A stretch of 64,000 bases of DNA from Phyllobacterium chamaecytisi (GTDB taxonomy: Bacteria; Pseudomonadota; Alphaproteobacteria; Rhizobiales; Rhizobiaceae): NCBI RefSeq assembly GCF_020164455.1, contig NZ_JAIQWW010000002.1, positions 1 through 64,000 of the forward strand. The letters are read 5' to 3'. The notes under the pieces are model-generated. The model saw nothing but the letters and a program-made list of their open reading frames with translations, was not told where the DNA came from and did no database searches. How positions within the stretch are numbered: the first letter of the stretch is position 1; every line of letters begins with the position of its first letter. Below, piece after piece: positions 9,195 to 19,341 of the stretch. The translations under genes were made by a program, and so were the position numbers.

Positions 9195-10298
9195 ATGGGC
9201 GCTGAAAAAAACCTGAAATCATTGCCGCTTGATGATCTGCATAAAGCCGCCGGTGCGCGCTTTGGCGGGTTTGCAGGCTGGTCCATGCCAATCACTTATC
9301 CATTGGGGGTGATGAAAGAGCATCTGCATACACGCGAGAAAGCCGGGCTGTTCGATATCTCGCACATGCAGCTGTTTGATATTGCAGGACCTGGAGCAGC
9401 GGCGCTGCTATCCCATATTTGCCCGTTGGGCGCAGATACGCTGGCGACAGGGCAATCCAAATATACATTCTTCCTCAACGAGCAGGCGGGCATTCTCGAT
9501 GATCTGATTGTCACGAGGCTCAGCGAAGACCATTTCATGGTCGTCGCCAATGCCGGCAATGCAGCCGCTGACGAAGCGCATTTGCGCGACGTTGCGAAGG
9601 GCTTTGATTGCAGGATCGACGCGCTCGATTGCGTGTTCCTCGCTATTCAGGGACCGCAGGCGGTGGATGTGCTGCGCGTGGCCGGAGTTCCCGGAACAGA
9701 GCTTGCGTTCATGCATGGCTTCGAGCCCAAGCCTGGCTGGTTCATGAGCCGCTCGGGCTATACGGGCGAGGACGGTTTCGAGATCGGCCTGCCAGCAGAT
9801 GAAGCGCGCGAACTCGCGACCGTGCTCCTTGCAGACGAACGCGTGGCGTGGGTCGGGCTTGCTGCGCGCGACAGTCTGCGAGTGGAGGCCGGCCTCTGCC
9901 TGCATGGCCAGGACATCACGCCCGAGATTGATCCCGTCGATGCGGGTCTTACCTGGGCGATCACCAAGCCAGTGCGCGAAAAGGCCGGGTTCATCGGTGC
10001 CAAAGCTCTGCTCGACAAGATCACCAAGGGCGCGGCACGAAAACGTGTAGGTCTGAAACCCGATAGCCGCCAGCCGGTTCGGTCTGATTCCATTCTGGTC
10101 GATATCCACGGCAATGCGGTCGGTGTGGTGACATCGGGCGGTTTCGGGCCCTCGGCAGGCTTTCCTGTTGCGATGGGCTATGTCGGCAAGGATTTCGCTC
10201 CCATCGGTACCCAGGTTTTCGCTGAAGTGCGCGGTAACCGCATTGCACTCCACGTTCATTCACTTCCCTTCACTCCACACCGCTATCACAAAGGATAA
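9195..10298 (+). CDS. gcvT: Glycine cleavage system T protein (aminomethyltransferase)
   Basis: Tetrahydrofolate-dependent T protein: takes the aminomethyl group from lipoyl-H protein, releasing ammonia and 5,10-methylene-THF. The 367-residue length is normal. Family motifs are visible: [17 protein letters not shown] at the start, the folate-region sequence [13 protein letters not shown], and the C-terminal barrel VTSGGFGPS. The ATG at 9195 follows a CTGGAG site and directly ends the riboswitch leader; the longer frame from 9084 would translate the riboswitch and is rejected. gcvH begins 5 nt after its stop, so gcvT-gcvH-gcvP form one operon. Confidence 0.96.
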   Translation: MGAEKNLKSLPLDDLHKAAGARFGGFAGWSMPITYPLGVMKEHLHTREKAGLFDISHMQLFDIAGPGAAALLSHICPLGADTLATGQSKYTFFLNEQAGILDDLIVTRLSEDHFMVVANAGNAAADEAHLRDVAKGFDCRIDALDCVFLAIQGPQAVDVLRVAGVPGTELAFMHGFEPKPGWFMSRSGYTGEDGFEIGLPADEARELATVLLADERVAWVGLAARDSLRVEAGLCLHGQDITPEIDPVDAGLTWAITKPVREKAGFIGAKALLDKITKGAARKRVGLKPDSRQPVRSDSILVDIHGNAVGVVTSGGFGPSAGFPVAMGYVGKDFAPIGTQVFAEVRGNRIALHVHSLPFTPHRYHKG

Positions 10299-10303
10299 TT
10301 CAG

Positions 10304-10672
10304 ATGGCAGCCACTTATTTTACCGAAGATCACGAATGGGTCCGCGTCGAGGACGGCATCGCCACCGTCGGTATTACCGACCATGCGCAGGACCAACTCG
10401 GCGATCTCGTCTTCGTTCAATTGCCGGATGTCGGTCAATCCCTGTCGAAGGGCGATGCCGCTGTTGTGGTGGAATCGGTCAAGGCGGCTTCGGATGTCTA
10501 TGCGCCGCTGGACGGCGAAGTGACTGAAGTCAACGAAGCGACGGCAAGCGATCCCGCGCTGGTCAATTCTTCGGCAACCGGCGATGGTTGGCTATGGAAG
10601 ATGAAATTGTCCGACACGGACCAGTTGACCGGTTTGCTCGACGAAGCCGGTTACAAAGCGATTATTGGTTGA
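10304..10672 (+). CDS. gcvH: Glycine cleavage system H protein
   Basis: Lipoyl carrier of the glycine cleavage complex, 122 residues. The lipoylated lysine is K60 in [15 protein letters not shown], the standard context. The start is ATG 10304, 5 nt after gcvT, and gcvP begins 6 nt after its stop. It shuttles the aminomethyl group between P and T proteins and depends on lipoate attachment and on the L protein, which is not in this window. Confidence 0.97.
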   Translation: MAATYFTEDHEWVRVEDGIATVGITDHAQDQLGDLVFVQLPDVGQSLSKGDAAVVVESVKAASDVYAPLDGEVTEVNEATASDPALVNSSATGDGWLWKMKLSDTDQLTGLLDEAGYKAIIG

Positions 10673-10678
10673 TCGATC

Positions 10679-13477
10679 ATGAATAAAAGCATTTTTCCTT
10701 TTTCCGACCGCCATATCGGCCCGAGCATACAGGGCTCGCGCGCAATGCTGGCGGCACTAGGCATTCCCTCGCTGGAAACCCTGATTTCACAGGCTGTACC
10801 GAAATCCATTCGTCTGGAACGGCCGCTGAACATTCCCGAAGCTGCCAATGAGGCGGAAGCACTGGCAGAACTTAGCCTCAAGATGGGTCAGAACAAGATC
10901 CATAAGAGCTTCATCGGGCAGGGCTATCACGGCACGCACGTACCTGCGGTCATCCAGCGCAATCTTTTTGAAAACCCCGCGTGGTACACGGCTTATACGC
11001 CCTACCAGTCAGAGATAAGTCAGGGACGGCTGGAGCTGCTGTTCCATTTCCAGACATTGGTTACAGAACTGACAGGCTTGCCGGTTGCATCCGCATCGCT
11101 GCTGGACGAGGCGACCGCTGTGGCGGAAGCCGTTGGCATCGCCTATCGTCATCATCGCGAAAAGCGCGACCGTATCGTGCTTGCCGGAGAGGTACATCCG
11201 CAGATTCTCGACGTGGTCAGGACCCGCGCCGAGCCTCTTGGCATGAGCGTGAACGGCGGCGAGATCGATGCCAGCGTCGCGGCGATCATCGTGCCGTGGC
11301 CTGACACCTATGGCGTCTATGGCGATCATTCGGCGATCATCAAGGCTGCAAAAGCGGCCGGCGCCCTGGTTATTGCAGTCGCCGACCCCCTCGCACTGAC
11401 AATCACAGCTTCCCCCGCTTCGCTTGGCGCGGATGTCGCTGCTGGTTCCATGCAGCGTTTCGGCGTTCCGATCGGCTATGGTGGACCGCACGCAGCATAT
11501 CTCGCAGTGAGCGATAATCTTACCCGGCTTATCCCGGGACGTCTGGTTGGCCAGTCAGTAGACAGCAAGGGACGGCCGGGCTACCGCCTTGCGCTGCAGA
11601 CTCGCGAACAGCATATCCGCCGCGACAAGGCGACATCGAATATCTGTACCGCGCAGGCACTGCTTGCCAATATGGCGGTGTCCTTCGCCATCTGGCATGG
11701 CCCGCAGGGACTTCAGGCTATCGCAGCCCAAGTTCATGCAAGAGCTGCGCGTCTTGCGGCGGGACTTGAGGCTGCCGGCCTTAAGCTTGGCGGCGAACGC
11801 TTCTTCGATACGATAACGGTCGCCGTCCCCGGCAGGGCGACTTCCATTGCTGACGCTGCCGAAAAGGGCGGGCGCTTGCTCCGGGTCATTGATCAGGACC
11901 GGCTTGGCATTACCGTTGACGAGACGACAACGGACGGGGACCTCAGCGCACTTGCAGCGCTGTTCGGTGCAAGCCTGCCGAATGATCCCGGCGTAAAGCT
12001 GCCAAGCACCCGGCCAGCTGAAGGGTTCATGACCCAGGCCGTGTTTCATCAGCAGCGTTCCGAAACCGAGATGATGCGCTTCCTGCGCCGGCTTGCCGAC
12101 AAGGATCTGGCACTTGACCGAGCCATGATCCCGCTGGGCTCTTGTACGATGAAGCTCAACGCCGCAGCTGAAATGCTGCCCGTCAGCTGGCAGAGCGTTG
12201 CCAATGTGCACCCCTTTGCGCCATCCGATCACGCGCTCGGCTATAAATCGCTGACGGATGATCTTGAAGCGTGGCTGTCCGAGATTACCGGATTCGATGC
12301 GGTATCCCTGCAGCCGAATGCAGGCAGTCAAGGCGAATATGCGGGCTTGCTGGCCATCCGCCGCTATCATCTCGACCGCGGCGACGATCATCGCGATGTT
12401 TGCCTCATTCCGGAATCCGCACATGGCACCAACCCGGCCAGCGCGCACATGGCGGGCATGCGCGTGGTCGTCGTTGCCTGCGAAGACGCGGGTGATATCG
12501 ATCTCGACGATCTGAAGGCCAAAGCCGAGAAGCACAGCGAAAATCTCGCGGCGCTGATGATCACCTATCCCTCGACGCACGGTGTGTTCGAGGAGGGCGT
12601 GAAAGATATTTGCGCGGTTATCCACGGCCATGGCGGACAGGTTTATTTCGATGGCGCCAACCTCAATGCGCTGGTTGGTCTGGCCCGTCCCGGCGATATC
12701 GGTGCCGACGTTTGCCATATGAACCTGCACAAGACCTTCTGCATTCCGCATGGCGGAGGGGGGCCGGGTGTAGGGCCAATCGGTGTCAAAAAGCACTTGG
12801 CACCATTCCTGCCTGGGCATGTCGCTAACGGTTCAGGGCACGCGGTGTCGGCTGCACCATTCGGCAGTGCGTCGATCCTGCCTATCACCTGGATGTATAT
12901 CCGCATGATGGGCGGCGACGGATTGAAGCGTGCCACGGAAATGGCGATCCTCAATGCCAATTACATTGCCGAACGGCTGAAGGATACCTATCCCGTGCTA
13001 TTCCAGGGTCGTAATGGCCGTGTGGCGCATGAGTGTATCCTCGATACTCGGGTGTTGAAGGAAAGCGCCGGGATCAATGTCGAAGACATTGCCAAACGGC
13101 TCATCGACTATGGGTTTCACGCGCCGACCATGTCCTGGCCGATTGCTGGAACGCTGATGGTCGAGCCGACCGAGTCGGAATCGAAGCGTGAGATCGACCG
13201 GTTCTGCGATGCGATGATTGCCATTGCCAACGAGGCGGCAAAAGTAGCGAGCGGTGAGTGGCCAAAGGACGATAATCCGCTGGTCAATGCACCGCATCCA
13301 GCCGGTGATGTTCTGGCCGACAACTGGTCACATCCCTACAGCCGCAGCGAGGCAAGCCTCCCGGCTGGCGAAAGCGAGGACAATCCGAAATATTGGCCTC
13401 CCGTTTCGCGCATCGACAATGTCGCTGGCGACCGTAACCTGGTTTGCTCTTGCCCGCCGATGCAGGCCTACAGCTAA
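10679..13477 (+). CDS. gcvP: Glycine dehydrogenase (decarboxylating), P protein
   Basis: PLP enzyme that decarboxylates glycine and loads H protein. It is the single-chain form (932 residues) rather than split gcvPA/gcvPB. The PLP lysine is about K685 in [16 protein letters not shown], with the glycine-rich stretch typical of the family after it. The N-terminal half retains [12 protein letters not shown] and [16 protein letters not shown] signatures. It is the third gene of the riboswitch-controlled operon. The start is ATG 10679, close to the gcvH stop. A GC-rich hairpin lies just after the stop. Confidence 0.96.
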   Translation: MNKSIFPFSDRHIGPSIQGSRAMLAALGIPSLETLISQAVPKSIRLERPLNIPEAANEAEALAELSLKMGQNKIHKSFIGQGYHGTHVPAVIQRNLFENPAWYTAYTPYQSEISQGRLELLFHFQTLVTELTGLPVASASLLDEATAVAEAVGIAYRHHREKRDRIVLAGEVHPQILDVVRTRAEPLGMSVNGGEIDASVAAIIVPWPDTYGVYGDHSAIIKAAKAAGALVIAVADPLALTITASPASLGADVAAGSMQRFGVPIGYGGPHAAYLAVSDNLTRLIPGRLVGQSVDSKGRPGYRLALQTREQHIRRDKATSNICTAQALLANMAVSFAIWHGPQGLQAIAAQVHARAARLAAGLEAAGLKLGGERFFDTITVAVPGRATSIADAAEKGGRLLRVIDQDRLGITVDETTTDGDLSALAALFGASLPNDPGVKLPSTRPAEGFMTQAVFHQQRSETEMMRFLRRLADKDLALDRAMIPLGSCTMKLNAAAEMLPVSWQSVANVHPFAPSDHALGYKSLTDDLEAWLSEITGFDAVSLQPNAGSQGEYAGLLAIRRYHLDRGDDHRDVCLIPESAHGTNPASAHMAGMRVVVVACEDAGDIDLDDLKAKAEKHSENLAALMITYPSTHGVFEEGVKDICAVIHGHGGQVYFDGANLNALVGLARPGDIGADVCHMNLHKTFCIPHGGGGPGVGPIGVKKHLAPFLPGHVANGSGHAVSAAPFGSASILPITWMYIRMMGGDGLKRATEMAILNANYIAERLKDTYPVLFQGRNGRVAHECILDTRVLKESAGINVEDIAKRLIDYGFHAPTMSWPIAGTLMVEPTESESKREIDRFCDAMIAIANEAAKVASGEWPKDDNPLVNAPHPAGDVLADNWSHPYSRSEASLPAGESEDNPKYWPPVSRIDNVAGDRNLVCSCPPMQAYS

Positions 13478-13494
13478 ATCTTGACCATGGCTGC

Positions 13495-13518
13495 GGCGCT
13501 GGGAGGTATCCCGGCGCC
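13495..13518. terminator. GC-rich hairpin after gcvP, between convergent genes
   Basis: GGCGCTGGGA (13495) pairs with TCCCGGCGCC (ending 13518) over ten positions, one a G-T wobble, around a GGTA loop. It sits 18 nt after the gcvP stop and 13 nt before the stop of the convergent minus-strand gene. No T-run follows on either strand, so it may only stabilise the 3' end or need Rho. Confidence 0.45.
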
Positions 13519-13530
13519 TCAGCGCTTCAG

Positions 13531-14592
13531 TCACCAGTTTGGTGTGAGGTGCAATTCTTCAGTGCTGCTGCCCGTGACAGGAACGAGTTCCGTTGCCAGC
13601 TGACGCAATGCAAGCGGCAAGGCCTGCAAGTCGCTGGATTCAAAAGAAAGATGCGGCAGTCGCTTGACGATGAGTTCGGCAACGATCCGTGCTTGCTGTT
13701 CGTCCCGTATACGCTTGGCCGCATCGCGATCGGCACGCCGTGACAACCACAATTTATGCAGTGCGAAGGCTCGGGGGTCTGGACAAGAATAGGCCACCGG
13801 GTAGCCTCGCTCATCGATTACTACAGCCTGCGTTTTCGGACTGTTGACCAGCCAGGATAACCCCTCGATTTCGATCGCCTGCAGATCGTCGGCATCAGCG
13901 CTGAAACGCGTCTTTTCTTTTGATAACATTACGTCTTTCGGTACGGGTTTGATGAGGTCCACCAGAAAACCGTCCCGGTTCGCTGCCCTATAGCCGTTCT
14001 TGGCCAAAGGCACGAACGAATGGTCGATTTTCTGCAGAAGGCCGATCAATCCCTTGTGGGAAAAATCCTTGGTTATCAGCCGCAGATTGAACCGCGAATC
14101 CATCAACAGGTCGACATCCTGCGTCGAAAGCAACCCGCTGGTGATGTGGACTCCAGCCATGCGTTCATAGACAAACAGTGCATTGGTACCGACAACATCA
14201 ATCGCCGTGCCCATGAGACCGAGCTTGTCGAGTGCACGGACAATACGTGCCGTCAAAAGCGGTACACGCCCCAAATTCATGGCCCTATTGACTGGAGCCA
14301 ATTCATCCAGGCGTTGAGCCAAGCGCGCTACGCGCTCCTTGGAATTGTCGCGGCCAGCATGGAACTGGTTATAGATCGTCTCGGTTTCAGGCGATCGCGG
14401 GCCCAGAGATTTCCATATGCCGTTGGTCTTTTTGTAGAGATATTCCTTGTCATTCGTACTTTTTTTCCACGACATCGACCCGGAAAAGCGCTGCTCATAT
14501 TCCTTCAAGCTGGTCCGATAGACCTCGTAAGCCTGCGCAGTATCGATGTGCTGGCGAATCTGCTCAGAGGATAATTCATTGAATTTATTCAT
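13531..14592 (-). CDS. Nucleotidyltransferase-fold protein, GSU2403/NTP_transf_8-like
   Basis: Protein of 353 residues of uncertain role. The middle (about residues 115-260) has GTNALFVYERMAG followed by TQDVDLLMD, the Gx-type loop and D-x-D metal pair of a minimal nucleotidyltransferase fold, as in the GSU2403-type family often annotated NTP_transf_8. The N-terminal 110 residues are charged and helical; the C-terminus is helical. Start ATG 14592 is preferred: AGGGATAAG sits directly upstream as ribosome site, whereas the ATG at 14610 has none. Its upstream region is AT-rich and carries four GGGATAA boxes. Related folds occur in toxin-antitoxin enzymes of the AbiEii type, but no partner antitoxin gene is adjacent. 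Function not assigned. Confidence 0.65.
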   Translation of the reverse strand: MNKFNELSSEQIRQHIDTAQAYEVYRTSLKEYEQRFSGSMSWKKSTNDKEYLYKKTNGIWKSLGPRSPETETIYNQFHAGRDNSKERVARLAQRLDELAPVNRAMNLGRVPLLTARIVRALDKLGLMGTAIDVVGTNALFVYERMAGVHITSGLLSTQDVDLLMDSRFNLRLITKDFSHKGLIGLLQKIDHSFVPLAKNGYRAANRDGFLVDLIKPVPKDVMLSKEKTRFSADADDLQAIEIEGLSWLVNSPKTQAVVIDERGYPVAYSCPDPRAFALHKLWLSRRADRDAAKRIRDEQQARIVAELIVKRLPHLSFESSDLQALPLALRQLATELVPVTGSSTEELHLTPNW

Positions 14593-14716
14593 CTTATCCC
14601 TATATGGCAACGAATGGAGTGTGAAAGGGATAATATCACATATATTCTGGATTAAAATACTGATTCACAACGTATTATCCCTAGGTCGTTAAACTACGGC
14701 GCACAAAGGGATAATA
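14593..14716. promoter_or_regulatory. Four GGGATAA boxes upstream of the nucleotidyltransferase gene
   Basis: AAAGGGATAATA occurs twice exactly (14624-14635 and 14705-14716). On the other strand TAGGGATAATA lies at 14673-14683 and TAGGGATAAG at 14593-14602, the latter covering the ribosome site. The boxes alternate in orientation within 124 AT-rich bases. This looks like an operator array for autoregulation of the gene at 13531-14592, but the regulator is unknown. Confidence 0.5.
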
Positions 14717-14786
14717 AGTTCCATAATTAAGCTTATGCAACTTTCCTGTTATCAGACTGGCCGAGTGCGCCATGTCATGCAAATGC

Positions 14787-16052
14787 CTATTGAGACTGGG
14801 TGGCGGCGTGTTGGGCTCGACCAGCCGCCCTATATTTTTCAAGAATTATCGGATCCAGCGTAAACAATTCCTGCGCTCGGCCGACGCCGCGCAGCGCGAA
14901 GCGGCCAACGGATACCAGTTTTGCGCGCAGTTCTTCAGGCAGAGCTGCGGCGAAACGGTCGGAAAGGAGAACGTCCTGATCAACCGACCGGCACATGGAG
15001 GCAATGCGGCTGACTTCGTTGACTGCAGGTCCGACAACAGTGAAGTCCAGCCGCGTATCGCTGCCTATGTTGCCGTAGAAGACCTCGCCGATGTGAACGC
15101 CGAGATAGACATCTGTCGCGGGCGCTCCGCTGGCTTTGCGCGTCTTGTTGAGTACCACTACGCGCTTGCGCAGGTGCATCTGCGCTCTCAATGCCGCGGT
15201 AGCAGCGCTCGCTGAATCCCCTTCGGTGAAAATTGCAAGTATGCCATCCCCAATCAGCTTCAATACATCGCCGCCCGCTTCCTGCACCGATGAAATGACT
15301 GCTTCAGCGTAGTCATTCAACATGGGTATGATCGCATCAGGTGCAGCCGCATCGGAGATACGGGTGTAGTCCCGCAAGTCGGAATACCATAGCACCGCTT
15401 CGATGCGTTCGGCTGAACCGCGGTTGATCCGCCCCGCAAGCACGCGTTTCGCCGCATCACGGCCGAGATAGACATCGGCCAGTGTCCTGACGATGCGTGT
15501 AAGCGAAGCGCATTTGATGGCAAGAGCGAGACCCCTCACCAGCCGCCTGAGCACATCGATATCGTCCTCAGCGAAACCTTCTGAATCCGCGGTCGACCAG
15601 GAGGAGTAGAAGCAATCCATTTCGCCGATGCTGCCTTCGTTCGAAAACCGATTCATAAAAGCAAGGTAATCGGTACAACCCTCGCTTTTGAGAGTCGTGA
15701 GATGACGGAAGCCAACATCGTCGACGCCGGTTAGCCGATGGCGCATCTCGTCCTCACCGATTTGCAAGAGATGGTAGAAAGTTGAATTCTGCCAGTTGTC
15801 AGCGCTTTCGCCTTGCTGTGAAGAGCCGTATTCGATGATAGCCTTCTCGACTTCCCCATCCCGGCGCCACGGGAATGCCCTGCCCTCATATATCGGATGA
15901 AGCGTATCGACAAAGGCGCTCGCACGTTCGAGCTGAATGCCTGCAGCGAGGCATCGCGCGCAGAAGCCGTTGAACAGGTCCATCTCTGACATGCCCGACA
16001 ATCCTTGCAGATCAAGCCAGGTTTCGATTTCGACGATATCGGCTTCGTTCAT
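14787..16052 (-). CDS. Soluble class III adenylate/guanylate cyclase
   Basis: Predicted cytosolic cyclase of 421 residues. The C-terminal domain (about residues 210-400) has both metal aspartates (YSDLRDYT and LIGDGILAIF) and the substrate region LDFTVVGPAVNEVSRI, so it should be active. The N-terminal 200 residues match no domain I recognise with certainty; similar rhizobial cyclases carry a GAF-like or helical sensor there. No membrane segment or signal peptide is seen. I chose ATG 16052, but a GTG at 16082 in frame is possible; neither has a strong ribosome site. It is divergent from the virB operon. Confidence 0.82.
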   Translation of the reverse strand: MNEADIVEIETWLDLQGLSGMSEMDLFNGFCARCLAAGIQLERASAFVDTLHPIYEGRAFPWRRDGEVEKAIIEYGSSQQGESADNWQNSTFYHLLQIGEDEMRHRLTGVDDVGFRHLTTLKSEGCTDYLAFMNRFSNEGSIGEMDCFYSSWSTADSEGFAEDDIDVLRRLVRGLALAIKCASLTRIVRTLADVYLGRDAAKRVLAGRINRGSAERIEAVLWYSDLRDYTRISDAAAPDAIIPMLNDYAEAVISSVQEAGGDVLKLIGDGILAIFTEGDSASAATAALRAQMHLRKRVVVLNKTRKASGAPATDVYLGVHIGEVFYGNIGSDTRLDFTVVGPAVNEVSRIASMCRSVDQDVLLSDRFAAALPEELRAKLVSVGRFALRGVGRAQELFTLDPIILEKYRAAGRAQHAATQSQ

Positions 16053-16455
16053 GGTTTTGGCGCTCGCACTGCTGATAGCCACGGCTTAACACGTCGCAGT
16101 TGTTTCACAAAGATTATGGCGCCGTATCGTGCCGGAGTTTTTCAATATTTTCAACGATAGGTATCTTGGTAAAAATACAACCTAACTCACTGTAAATCGT
16201 CTAAAATTTCCAGATTTGGTAGCATAGAACGACGATTTCATAATACTTAAGTCTCATTGACAGAAATAGGTCAACTAAATACTCGCATTGTGTTGTAGGC
16301 TTTCGCAAAGGCCAATTTTCAACTGACTTTGAATTTGTTTAAACCGTATTTTTCGAACGTAAAGCGTATAATTCAAGCGATTTAGGCGGAATGATTTTGA
16401 ATCCAGTGTTTCAAGTGTCGCGTGCGTGCCTCGCGTTATTTTCCAGCTTTTTTAC
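16053..16455. other. AT-rich intergenic region before the virB operon
   Basis: About 400 nt separate the divergent cyclase gene and virB8. The region is clearly more AT-rich than its surroundings and must hold the T4SS operon promoter. I found no ORF, strong palindrome, tRNA or terminator here. Confidence 0.5.
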
Positions 16456-17169
16456 ATGAGCGACCACGCGTCAAACCATGAAGAGAAAACCAGCCCTGAC
16501 GCCCGCTATTTTAGCGAGGCGGTCCGCTGGGAAAACGATGTCATCCGTTCGGTCAAGCGTTCCCGCTCCATGGCCTGGATCGTCGCCGGTATCAGCGCAC
16601 TGCTCGCGGTTACGGCTATGGCTTGTCTAGCGTTGCTTTTGCCCCTGAAGAGCTTTGAGCCCTATGTCATCGAGGTCGACAAGACCACCGGTTTCATGGA
16701 GATCAAACGGCCTCTCGCGGAAGGCGATCTGGCACAATCGGAAGCGGTCACAAGGATGAATGTCGTGCGCTACATACGAGCGCGGGAGACCTACGATCCT
16801 TCTGCTGTACAGGACAATTTCGATATGGCGCAGATGTTGTCGACCGGCGATGCTGCGCGCGACCTTCTGAACCTTTACGGGCCGTCCAGTCCGACCAATC
16901 CCGTAAACCGTTTTAGTAACGCCACACGTGTACTGCCGACCATCAAATCAGTACAGGTCCCCAACAGCCGCACGGCAATCGTGCGGTTTTCGACGCAGCG
17001 CATAGGCCAGGATACCGGACCGGAAGAGCACTGGGTAGCGTTGATGCATTTCCGCTATTCGCGCGAACCGATGACCAATGAATGGCGTTTCGACAATCCG
17101 CTCGGTTTCCAGATTATCGACTACCGCCGCGATCAGGAAAGCGTACCCGCAAGCGGTGGCCAGCAATGA
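16456..17169 (+). CDS. virB8: Type IV secretion inner-membrane protein VirB8
   Basis: Bitopic inner-membrane assembly factor of 237 residues. A cytoplasmic N-terminus of about 35 residues is followed by one membrane segment (WIVAGISALLAVTAMACLAL) and a periplasmic NTF2-like domain. Family landmarks include FEPYVIEVDKTTG and the C-terminal NPLGFQIIDYRRD. I chose ATG 16456; GTG 16426 is in frame but adds a stretch without signal. Neither start has a clear ribosome site. This is the first gene of the operon, an unusual place for virB8. Its stop overlaps the virB9 start (ATGA). Confidence 0.93.
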   Translation: MSDHASNHEEKTSPDARYFSEAVRWENDVIRSVKRSRSMAWIVAGISALLAVTAMACLALLLPLKSFEPYVIEVDKTTGFMEIKRPLAEGDLAQSEAVTRMNVVRYIRARETYDPSAVQDNFDMAQMLSTGDAARDLLNLYGPSSPTNPVNRFSNATRVLPTIKSVQVPNSRTAIVRFSTQRIGQDTGPEEHWVALMHFRYSREPMTNEWRFDNPLGFQIIDYRRDQESVPASGGQQ

Positions 17170-17975
17170 TCGCGCGGCTCCTGCAACCGATCGCGCCCTA
17201 TATGCGGCTGATGCTGATTGGCTTGAGTCTTGCGGGATCGATGACACAAGCGCTTGCCGAGATTGCCCCGCGCCGTGGTGCGGCAGACGCGCGCGTCCGT
17301 ACAGTCATATATAATCCAGCCAATGTCGTCTCCATCGATGCAAACCATGGCGTTTCGACAATGATCGTGCTCGGCGATGCCGAGAAGATCGAGACGATAG
17401 CAGCTGGCGACAGTCTTTCGTGGAAAATCGAAACGAACAAGCGTTCCAATATAATATTCGTAAAACCAGTGGAAGCGAAGACAACGACGAACTTGGGCGT
17501 TGTGAGCAACAAGCATGTTTATATGTTCATCCTGCGCGCTCACGCGGAATCGGAAGGCGATCAGACATACATGGTCAAATTTCGCTATCCGGATGAAGAG
17601 GCCGATTCAAAGCTTCTGGCAGAAGCGCAACGGCTCGTTTCGGAGCCGAACCGCGACAATTTCCAGTTTCAGGATACCAATACCAACTATAGTTTCCGCG
17701 GCGACGGCGAACTCAAACCCACGAACGCTTTTGACGATGGCGTGAAGACCTGGTTTCGTTTTGAAGGCGATATCCCGGCCATCTTTATTGTTGAGGGTGG
17801 AAAGCGCGAGATACTCGCCAACTTTCGCCGTGAGGGGGATTACATCGTTGTCGACAAGATCGCCAGGCAGTGGATGCTGCGGCGCGGCGACTATGCGCTC
17901 TGCCTTTTCAACTTGAAAAAAAGCACCCCGGTTGCCGCTAGTGCCAGCAACTCCTCCGACACAAGGATGAGGTGA
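17166..17975 (+). CDS. virB9: Type IV secretion outer-core protein VirB9
   Basis: Periplasmic/outer-membrane core component of 269 residues with an N-terminal signal peptide (LMLIGLSLAGSMTQALA). Typical VirB9 features are the repeated RVRTVIYNPANVV start of the mature protein and the C-terminal domain that contacts VirB7 and VirB10 (RFEGDIPAIFIV, DYIVVDKIARQWMLRRGD). The start at 17166 overlaps virB8; the longer frame from 17082 lies inside virB8. It is followed one base later by virB10. Confidence 0.94.
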   Translation: MIARLLQPIAPYMRLMLIGLSLAGSMTQALAEIAPRRGAADARVRTVIYNPANVVSIDANHGVSTMIVLGDAEKIETIAAGDSLSWKIETNKRSNIIFVKPVEAKTTTNLGVVSNKHVYMFILRAHAESEGDQTYMVKFRYPDEEADSKLLAEAQRLVSEPNRDNFQFQDTNTNYSFRGDGELKPTNAFDDGVKTWFRFEGDIPAIFIVEGGKREILANFRREGDYIVVDKIARQWMLRRGDYALCLFNLKKSTPVAASASNSSDTRMR

Positions 17976-17976
17976 G

Positions 17977-19341
17977 ATGCCTGATCCCGATTACCATCTC
18001 AATGTAGAACTCGAAGAGGCTGCACGATCAAAGCTGGCCGAGCCGAAGCGCGGTTTGAGCAAGGCAGCGTTGATCGTGCTGCTCGCGTTGGTCAGCTTGC
18101 CATTGCTCGCAATGCCCTTCTGGCTTCAACGTCCGTCAACGCCTGATAATGTCGATACCGGTGATGAGAACTTGCTGTCGCCAGTCGGCAAAGTTCAATT
18201 GGCGGTTCCTCCCGCAGTCAAAGAACCATCTCCCGCGCCTGAGCCTACGCCAGCGGTGCAGCAGCCATCGCAGGCCGACGCAGATGCCGCTGCCGAGCGG
18301 GCACGACTGCAGGCGGAGGAGGAAGCCCGGCGAATGACGGAGGCGGAGCGGCTGGCGCGGGAATCAGAGACCGACGAGAAAAAGTGGGAACGCTATCGCT
18401 CCCCGATGGTCGTGACCGAAACCGGTCAAACCGAAGGACTGGCAGCCGAGCAGCCAAAACCACCGACCGATGCCGAGAAAGCAGCCGCCGGCACATTCCA
18501 GGACGCCAATCCCAACGGGCAGTTTCTGTCGGCCATGGCGGCCAAGCCGGTTGAAGTTGCGAAGGCCGAACAGACCAAACGTATCGATGCGCTTGTGCCT
18601 CAAGGCACAATGATCCGCGGCGTTCTCGAGACGGCTGTACAGACTGACCTGCCTGGCATGGTGCGGGCCGTGACCACCGAGGATATCTGGTCGTTCGATG
18701 GAAGGCGAATTCTCATCCCAGCTGCGTCGCGCATGATCGGCGAATACAATGCCGGCGTTGCACAGGGTCAGACCCGCGCCTTTATCGTCTGGACGCGGCT
18801 CCTGCGCGCCGACGGCGTTTCAATGAATCTCGGTTCGATCGGCACCGATGAACTCGGTCGGTCGGGATCTGCCGGTGATGTCAACAACCACTATCTGAAG
18901 CGGTTTGGCGCCGCTGGCGTGTTGAGCATTATCAGCGCTGGCACACAGTTAATTGCTGCGGGTGGTGGCGGGACGCGGAACCGCACTTATGGCGGGCCTA
19001 TCCAGACGACGACGACCGACCCGGCGACTGGTAAGGTAACGGTCAATACCATCTATCCTGATGACAACAATGCAGGCAACGATCTTGCGATGCAAGGTGC
19101 TGCACTTGCGGTCCAGAATTTCACGCAGCTCGCCCAGGAGGCCCTGAAGGCGCAGATCAACATTCCGCCAACCATTACCATTGATCAGGGAACACCGGTG
19201 TCGATTTTCGTGCGGCGCGATCTCGACTTCTCCGATCTTTACCCGGATCCGGTCATGCAGAAGCTCAAGGAGCTAAAGAAGGGACGCGGCTGGGATACAG
19301 GAGAAGGCACACAGCCAGTTTACAAGGGGGGCACGCCGTGA
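17977..19341 (+). CDS. virB10: Type IV secretion channel protein VirB10
   Basis: Envelope-spanning scaffold of 454 residues. It has a short cytoplasmic N-terminus, one membrane segment (about residues 30-50, ALIVLLALVSLPLLAMPFWL), a Pro/Glu-rich periplasmic linker (about 65-175), and the conserved C-terminal TrbI/VirB10 barrel (RIDALVPQGTMIRGVLE through VSIFVRRDLDFSDLY). It senses ATPase energy and gates the outer-membrane pore in studied systems. ATG 17977 follows virB9 by one base; the stop overlaps the virB11 GTG. Confidence 0.95.
   Translation: MPDPDYHLNVELEEAARSKLAEPKRGLSKAALIVLLALVSLPLLAMPFWLQRPSTPDNVDTGDENLLSPVGKVQLAVPPAVKEPSPAPEPTPAVQQPSQADADAAAERARLQAEEEARRMTEAERLARESETDEKKWERYRSPMVVTETGQTEGLAAEQPKPPTDAEKAAAGTFQDANPNGQFLSAMAAKPVEVAKAEQTKRIDALVPQGTMIRGVLETAVQTDLPGMVRAVTTEDIWSFDGRRILIPAASRMIGEYNAGVAQGQTRAFIVWTRLLRADGVSMNLGSIGTDELGRSGSAGDVNNHYLKRFGAAGVLSIISAGTQLIAAGGGGTRNRTYGGPIQTTTTDPATGKVTVNTIYPDDNNAGNDLAMQGAALAVQNFTQLAQEALKAQINIPPTITIDQGTPVSIFVRRDLDFSDLYPDPVMQKLKELKKGRGWDTGEGTQPVYKGGTP

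Noticed and set aside
11555..12820. Antisense reading frame (421 codons) inside gcvP
   Set aside because: Fully inside a conserved gene; no motif, no ribosome site.
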